From assembly GCA_043736395.1 (NCBI GenBank), contig JAYTCQ010000303.1:1-26104 (forward strand): a DNA stretch of 26,104 bases. Reading direction: 5' to 3'. This stretch comes from JAFDVL01 sp043736395. Its GTDB lineage: Bacteria; Acidobacteriota; Blastocatellia; RBC074. The notes beneath the pieces are model-generated. The model saw only the letters and a list, made by a program, of their open reading frames with translations, ran no database searches and was not told where the DNA came from. Of the stretch, positions 21,395 to 26,104 are shown piece by piece; the stretch's first letter is position 1; each line of letters opens with the position of its first letter. A program made the position numbers and the translations under genes.

Positions 21395-24352
21395 ATGTCC
21401 ATGTGCTTTGCCCGTATTTCGTTTCGTCAGATTTTTCTCAACATTTTTTTCATTGGTGTTTTCTTGATTAGCGCGATGGCGCAATCTGAATCCGGCAGTT
21501 CGGCTGTGGAAGGCTTGATTGTGGATTCCAATACACAGGTAATTCCTGGCGCAACAGTGACTGTTCGCAATCTTGAAACAGGCTACCTGAGAAATCTCGT
21601 GACGGACGAGCGCGGGCGATTTGTGGCCAGTGTGATGCCGGTGGGAAAGTATTCAGTCGAAATCAAAGCCGTCGGATTTAGTCCGGCGCGGCGCGAAAAT
21701 GTTCAGCTTTCCGTGGGGAATACGGAAGCCGTAAACTTTGCTTTGCAGGTCAGCGGAGTGGCAGAAACAATCACAGTCACAGCGGACAATGTGCAGCTGG
21801 ATTCTGAAGAAGGAGCGTCCGGGACGACGGTTGAGCAACGATCCGTAAAGGATTTGCCGATCCGCGGACGCAATTTTACAGACTTCGTGCAAATGACTCC
21901 CGGCGTGATGCAGGAATCAGATCGCAAAGGTTTGGTCATCGCCGGACAACGTTCGATCAATTCCAACGTGGCTTTGGACGGTGCGGATTTCAACGACGCT
22001 TTGCAGGGCAATCAGCGCGGCGGAAACGATGCGATTTTTTCTTTTCCGCAAACGGCAATTCGTGAATTTCAGGTGGTACGTTCAGGAGCTTCGGCTGAGG
22101 TTGGACGCACGGGCGCGGGCTTTGTGAATGCGGTTACTAAATCCGGTACGAACGAATTTCATGGCGAAGGATTGTATTTCAATCGCAATCGCAAATTGAC
22201 TTCGGATGATGCGTTTGGCAATAAAGGCAACAATCAACAAAATCAATTTGGCGGTTCATTCGGCGGACGCTTGAAAAGAGATCGTGCTTTCTTTTTTGTT
22301 GGCGCGGAACAGAATTTTTTGCGGATTCCATATTTCGTGAAATTCGCTACCCCTGCTGCGGGATTGACGCCTCCTGCCGCCGTCAGCAATTTGCAGGGAG
22401 AGCACAACAGTACGAATAATCCGACGGCAGTTTTTGCGCGGACAGATTTTATTTTGTCAAAGGAAAATACGTTGAATGTGCAGTACACATTCTCCAGATT
22501 TCAAGGTGAAAATTTTGGAGCATTGGCGGACGGAACGATACTCACCGACAATTTTTCAGCGACAAATTATAATGCGGACAATGCTAGTCACGGAGTCAAG
22601 ATAGGGCTGGTGTCAGCCTTCAATGCACGCGTCATCAATGAGTTTCGTGCACAGGTCGCCTCTGATAACCGGGGTGAAAATCCAAATGCCATCGGTCCTG
22701 AAATTCGCGTAGATAATTACGGCAGATTCGGAAATTCCAGCAGCCGTCCGCGTCGCTTTGAAACTACGCGTTATCAACTTTCAGACAATCTTTCTTACAG
22801 CGCGGGCGAACATCGTTTACGCTTCGGGACGGATTTCAATCTCAATTCATTTGCGGCGCAGCGGCAATCAGATTTTTTAGGAACGTGGCGTTTCAGCAGT
22901 CTGGCGGATTATTTGAATGGCATTCCGCGCCGTTTGACGCAAACCGTTGTCACGATTCCTGACCTGATCGTAGCGCGGGGCGATCAATCAGAATTCGCTT
23001 TGTTTGTGCAGGATCGGGTGAAGCTTGGCAGGTCGTTGACGTTGACAGCCGGATTACGCTGGGAAGGTCAATGGAATCCGCAACCGACGCGTCCGAACAA
23101 TGCGTTGCCGCAAACGACATTTATTCCGAATGATTTAAAAATGTGGCAGCCTCGTCTGGGCTTAACGTGGGATGTGAGCGGACGTGGAAAAACAATTGTG
23201 CGATTATCCGGCGGAATTTTTGCTTCGCGCACACCATCAGTTTTGTTTTTGCGCGTGTTTACGAATAACGATTTGGTGACGAAAGATTACAGTTTTGATG
23301 AACGCACTGGAGCTTGCCGGACGGCGACAGGCGCGGCGATTCCAACGAATTGTGCTTTTCGCGGGACAGGGGCGATTTTGAATTTCCCGAATGTTTTGAC
23401 GGCAGTTCCAACCTTGCCCGGTGGCATCACTAATCGTGTCTTCACGCGCGTGTTTGGCTTCCAACCGGACTTTCAGAATCCACGCACATTTCAGACTTCG
23501 GCGACAGTAGATCAAGTCCTTGGCGGCGGATTGAATTTGTCTGTGGGATACGTGCATAGCTCCGCCTGGGATTTGCAACGTCGCGTAGATCGCAATCTCG
23601 CTGCGCCGGTTTTTGATGCGGCGACAAACTATCCACGCTTTCCCAATGCGCGTCCAAATCCGACGATTGGTATTTTTTCAATTAACGAATCAACTGCGCA
23701 TTCAAGCTATGATGCGTTGGTTGTCAATCTGCAAAGACGCTTTTCCAAGCGGTATCAATTCGGTGTGAATTACACGTTTTCCGATAACCGTGACGATGAT
23801 TCCAACGAACGCAATTTCTCACGCGAGACGACACTAAATCCCTTCGATCTCAAAGCTGAAGCTGGACCTTCCAAGCAGGACATTCGCCACAATTTCAATT
23901 TCAATAGTGTCGTTGATTTAGGGAAGGGATTCACGATAAGCGCAATTTTACTGTCGCGTTCCGGGCTGCCTTACACCGCAGTCGCAGGCGACGATATTCA
24001 AGGCGACGGGAATGCTGATAATGATCGCGCTGTGATTGACGGGCGTGTGGTTGGACGGAATACTTTCCGGCAACCAAATTTTTTCAATTTGGATTTGCGC
24101 TTGCTCAAAGAATTCAATTTCGGAGAATCAACCCGATTAGCATTTACGGCAGAATTTTTTAACGTGACACGTGCAGCGAATAAAAACTTCGGCGTGGACG
24201 GAATTAGCGTCTATGGAAATACGGGTAATAGCCTGCCAGTGCTCGCAGCTCCGACGAGCTTCCCATTCCCCAATCAACCTTACTCTGCGCCATCATCATC
24301 ACGTTTTGGTGGCCCACGTCAGTTGCAATTAGGTATGCGATTGGTATTCTAA
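21395..24352 (+). CDS. Oar-like TonB-dependent outer-membrane receptor
   Basis: The 985-aa protein (ATG 21395, AAGGAG at 21382-21387) has a signal peptide ending near AMAQ (residue 30). A carboxypeptidase-regulatory/CNA-B-like domain follows (about 38-120: VIPGATVTVRNLETG, TDERGRFVASVMPVGKYSV), then a TonB plug (DLPIRGRNFTDFVQMTPGV, FVNAVTKSGTNEFHG) and a long beta-barrel ending in an aromatic residue (LQLGMRLVF), as outer-membrane barrels do. This architecture is greatly expanded in Acidobacteriota. Substrates (oligosaccharides, peptides, siderophores or others) cannot be predicted. No partner SusD-like or transporter gene is adjacent, and it appears monocistronic with its own terminator. 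Confidence 0.92.
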   Translation: MSMCFARISFRQIFLNIFFIGVFLISAMAQSESGSSAVEGLIVDSNTQVIPGATVTVRNLETGYLRNLVTDERGRFVASVMPVGKYSVEIKAVGFSPARRENVQLSVGNTEAVNFALQVSGVAETITVTADNVQLDSEEGASGTTVEQRSVKDLPIRGRNFTDFVQMTPGVMQESDRKGLVIAGQRSINSNVALDGADFNDALQGNQRGGNDAIFSFPQTAIREFQVVRSGASAEVGRTGAGFVNAVTKSGTNEFHGEGLYFNRNRKLTSDDAFGNKGNNQQNQFGGSFGGRLKRDRAFFFVGAEQNFLRIPYFVKFATPAAGLTPPAAVSNLQGEHNSTNNPTAVFARTDFILSKENTLNVQYTFSRFQGENFGALADGTILTDNFSATNYNADNASHGVKIGLVSAFNARVINEFRAQVASDNRGENPNAIGPEIRVDNYGRFGNSSSRPRRFETTRYQLSDNLSYSAGEHRLRFGTDFNLNSFAAQRQSDFLGTWRFSSLADYLNGIPRRLTQTVVTIPDLIVARGDQSEFALFVQDRVKLGRSLTLTAGLRWEGQWNPQPTRPNNALPQTTFIPNDLKMWQPRLGLTWDVSGRGKTIVRLSGGIFASRTPSVLFLRVFTNNDLVTKDYSFDERTGACRTATGAAIPTNCAFRGTGAILNFPNVLTAVPTLPGGITNRVFTRVFGFQPDFQNPRTFQTSATVDQVLGGGLNLSVGYVHSSAWDLQRRVDRNLAAPVFDAATNYPRFPNARPNPTIGIFSINESTAHSSYDALVVNLQRRFSKRYQFGVNYTFSDNRDDDSNERNFSRETTLNPFDLKAEAGPSKQDIRHNFNFNSVVDLGKGFTISAILLSRSGLPYTAVAGDDIQGDGNADNDRAVIDGRVVGRNTFRQPNFFNLDLRLLKEFNFGESTRLAFTAEFFNVTRAANKNFGVDGISVYGNTGNSLPVLAAPTSFPFPNQPYSAPSSSRFGGPRQLQLGMRLVF

Positions 24353-24375
24353 GCGAGACACATCCCTAAACTTAT

Positions 24376-24411
24376 AATTGCGACGGTGCTATTAGTATCG
24401 TCGCAATTTTT
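24376..24411 (+). terminator. Intrinsic terminator of the receptor gene
   Basis: AATTGCGACG (24376-24385) pairs perfectly with CGTCGCAATT (24399-24408) across 13 nt, with a five-T run at 24407-24411. It lies 24 nt after the receptor stop. Confidence 0.9.
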
Positions 24412-24930
24412 ATTTGCCTATCTGGTGCTTTACGCCTAAAGACGACAATAAACCTCACCGATGATTTTAGGCTGGGTATATTTGCAGAGTTTCAATGACA
24501 ATTCATTAATCGGTGATGTTCGCAGCTGAAAGCGGACCTGGTTTCTTTTCTTTGTCTATGACCTGTTTGTAGTCCTTACGATAATTGGAAATGGAATTAT
24601 TTACCTGAATTGTAGGTAAAATTTACTTTTTCCTAAACATTAGTACTAACTAATCACATTCTCAACTAAATAACTTGAAAACCATTATAATTCTTCTAAA
24701 TGCAGGGATTAGGTGATTTCCCTGAAAGATTATTAGAAAAAATGAGTTATATTATAATTATAACTAGCAGTTCCAATTATCGAATCATTCATAGTTAAAA
24801 CTGTATCTGCATAAGTCAAATCGTCCTTCCATGATACGTTCTTTTGTATTTTAAACCCGCTTAATTAAATTAATAAATCTTATTCTCAATAAACACAGTA
24901 CATAAAAATTGTCGGCGCAAACGCTTTATT
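24412..24930. other. A/T-rich gene-free spacer
   Basis: No gene or RNA could be supported in about 520 bp. Only short unsupported frames occur, plus an A/T-only inverted repeat at 24745-24765 (AGTTATA/TATAACT). Length and composition suit an upstream control region for the sigma54-type promoter that follows. Confidence 0.5.
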
Positions 24931-24933
24931 CTT

Positions 24934-24949
24934 TGGCATAGCGGTTGCA
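24934..24949 (+). promoter_or_regulatory. Sigma54 (RpoN)-type -24/-12 promoter
   Basis: TGGCAT (24934-24939), 5 nt, TTGCA (24945-24949) matches the sigma54 consensus TGGCAC-N5-TTGCA, with the invariant GG and GC exactly 10 nt apart. A start near 24960 would give a leader of about 80 nt to the OmpA-family gene. Confidence 0.6.
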
Positions 24950-25041
24950 CAGTTACTTACCTGAGATTATCTCAGACTTGTTAGAAAGATTAATGAGAAC
25001 TAATTGAATTCTAATATTTAGTCAGAAGGGGGAATATGATT

Positions 25042-26104
25042 ATGAAGCATTTTAAATTTTTAACGACAGCAGCTTTTCTTGGTGTTATTTCATTGGGCGT
25101 AGCAGCTCAGCAAACTGACAAAACATCATCCACTCAAACAGGAGCCGATACCAAAAAAGGTACGACAACTCAAACAGATACCAGAACCCAGCGCGATCCA
25201 AATCAACCTGGGGTCGACAATACAACTCAGACTGATTCCAGAAGGGATAGAACTACTCAAACTAACCCTACTACTCAACCTGATACAACTTCTCAAACCA
25301 AATCCACAGACAATATGGAGTCTCGTCCGAATCGTGTTACCAGCGGACAAAAACAGAAAATCGCTGGTGTCATCGTCAAGCGTGACCCAGACGGCTTTGT
25401 GTTAAGAGATGCGCAGGGAATGGATACGACTGTTGTATTGAGCACTACGAGCAAAGTGACGGAGATGAAAAGCAACCCGTTTCGTGGCGCTAAGAATTAT
25501 CCTGAAACTGCCTTATTACGTGGCCTGAACGTCGAAGTTGAAGGAAAGGGCGATGCCTCTGGTAATTTGGCGGCTGATAAAGTCAGATTTAAAGATCAGT
25601 CTTATTTAATGGCACGCACGATGGATTCACGCGTGACACCGGTTGAGGGACGCGTCGGAGATGCGGAGTCACGTATTTCGCAATCCGAAGCCAATGCGCA
25701 ACGTTTGTCTGGACAAATTGATGAACTGAGCGCGGTCTCGAATGCGGCACGCGGTGGTGCCAGAGCAGCACAGGAAACAGCCGACGCCGCCATGTCGGGA
25801 GTAAATGCAACAAACGAACGGATTGGGATGTTGGATGATTATGACGCCAAACAATCCGCCAGCGTTATGTTCAAAGCAGGCAGCGCGGTTTTATCACCGG
25901 AAGCAATGACCGCTTTGGATGGATTAGCCACGCAAGCGAAAACTGAAAAAGGTTTTGTGATTCAAATTGCGGGATTTGCCTCGGCAGATGGCAGTGAGGA
26001 ATTAAATCGTCGCTTAAGCCAACGTCGTGCGGACGCAGTGGTTCGTTACCTGGCAGAAAAGCAGAACGTGCCGTTACGTCGTATCGTGATGCCGTTTGGT
26101 TATG
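25042..26104 (+). CDS. OmpA-family outer-membrane/periplasmic protein (3' end outside window)
   Basis: An open frame of 354 codons runs off the window end. It has a signal peptide (MKHFKFLTTAAFLGVISLGVAAQ), a Thr/Gln/Asp-rich low-complexity linker (about 24-95), a small beta-rich domain resembling DUF5666 (IAGVIVKRDPDGFVLRDAQG, LLRGLNVEVEGKGD, about 107-190), and an Ala-rich coiled coil (about 205-265). It ends in an OmpA-like peptidoglycan-binding domain beginning VMFKAGSAVLSPEAM, with GFASADGSEELNRRLSQRRADAV carrying the conserved Asp, Asn, LS and RRA pattern. It should tether the outer membrane or an envelope complex to the wall. ATG 25042 is best spaced from the GGGGG site; ATG 25036 in the same frame is possible. 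A sigma54-type promoter lies upstream. Confidence 0.88.
   Translation, partial: MKHFKFLTTAAFLGVISLGVAAQQTDKTSSTQTGADTKKGTTTQTDTRTQRDPNQPGVDNTTQTDSRRDRTTQTNPTTQPDTTSQTKSTDNMESRPNRVTSGQKQKIAGVIVKRDPDGFVLRDAQGMDTTVVLSTTSKVTEMKSNPFRGAKNYPETALLRGLNVEVEGKGDASGNLAADKVRFKDQSYLMARTMDSRVTPVEGRVGDAESRISQSEANAQRLSGQIDELSAVSNAARGGARAAQETADAAMSGVNATNERIGMLDDYDAKQSASVMFKAGSAVLSPEAMTALDGLATQAKTEKGFVIQIAGFASADGSEELNRRLSQRRADAVVRYLAEKQNVPLRRIVMPFGY

Noticed and set aside
24702..24800. 32-codon frame in the A/T-rich spacer
   Set aside because: No ribosome-binding site or family resemblance; expected by chance in A/T-rich DNA.
25126..25854. Antisense frames within the OmpA-family gene
   Set aside because: The sense frame has a signal peptide, linker and OmpA domain in one uninterrupted reading to the window end.

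Overview
The window looks like chromosomal DNA of an Acidobacteriota-type bacterium, most likely class Blastocatellia. This is an inference, not a database match. It rests on an Oar-like TonB-dependent receptor with an N-terminal carboxypeptidase-regulatory domain, tandem Uma2-family genes, many non-AUG starts (GTG, TTG) and heavily repeated intergenic DNA. No phage structural genes, CRISPR array or intact insertion sequence were seen.

Layout. (1) 68-2630, minus strand: a tightly coupled three-gene operon (DUF1460 NlpC/P60-like amidase, SRPBCC protein, family 2 glycosyltransferase), probably acting at the cell envelope. (2) 2750-8574, plus strand: a classic translation block, rplM-rpsI-rpsB-tsf-pyrH-frr, then tRNA-Gly(CCC) and rlmN. 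It starts at a good sigma70-type promoter and is punctuated by terminators and by hairpins built from 7-bp repeats. (3) 8593-11435: two Uma2-family genes and nadB, closely spaced after rlmN. (4) 11478-11787: a palindromic repeat and a decayed second copy of the nadB 3' end. (5) 11970-15912: a visibly A/T-richer three-gene cassette: a gamma-class adenine DNA methyltransferase with its own target-recognition region, an ORC/Cdc6-like P-loop ATPase carrying a zinc ribbon and a helix-hairpin-helix, and a protein with the RX4H signature of HEPN ribonucleases. It lies between the nadB fragment and a decayed antitoxin gene whose 5' end is missing. (6) 15911-16829: toxin-antitoxin debris and repeats. 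(7) 16830-20537: a Spy/CpxP-like envelope module (two small secreted proteins, minus strand) divergent from a sensor kinase and OmpR-type regulator. (8) 20582-21228: an intact AbrB/MazE-type antitoxin without a toxin, then repeat debris. (9) 21395-24352: the Oar-like receptor with its own terminator. (10) 24934-26104: a sigma54-type promoter and an OmpA-family protein cut by the window end.

The best candidate for an undescribed system is the cassette at 11970-15912. Methylation with built-in specificity, an ATP-dependent nucleic-acid-binding switch and a probable RNase suggest a modification-linked abortive-infection system. The logic resembles PrrC guarding the EcoprrI type I restriction system, but the parts are on separate polypeptides and no restriction endonuclease is visible. 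A second notable signal is a set of intergenic hairpins made of heptamer repeats from three sequence families (GTTCGCR, GTGGTCR/GTGATCG, GATGNNA), resembling the STRR elements of cyanobacteria.
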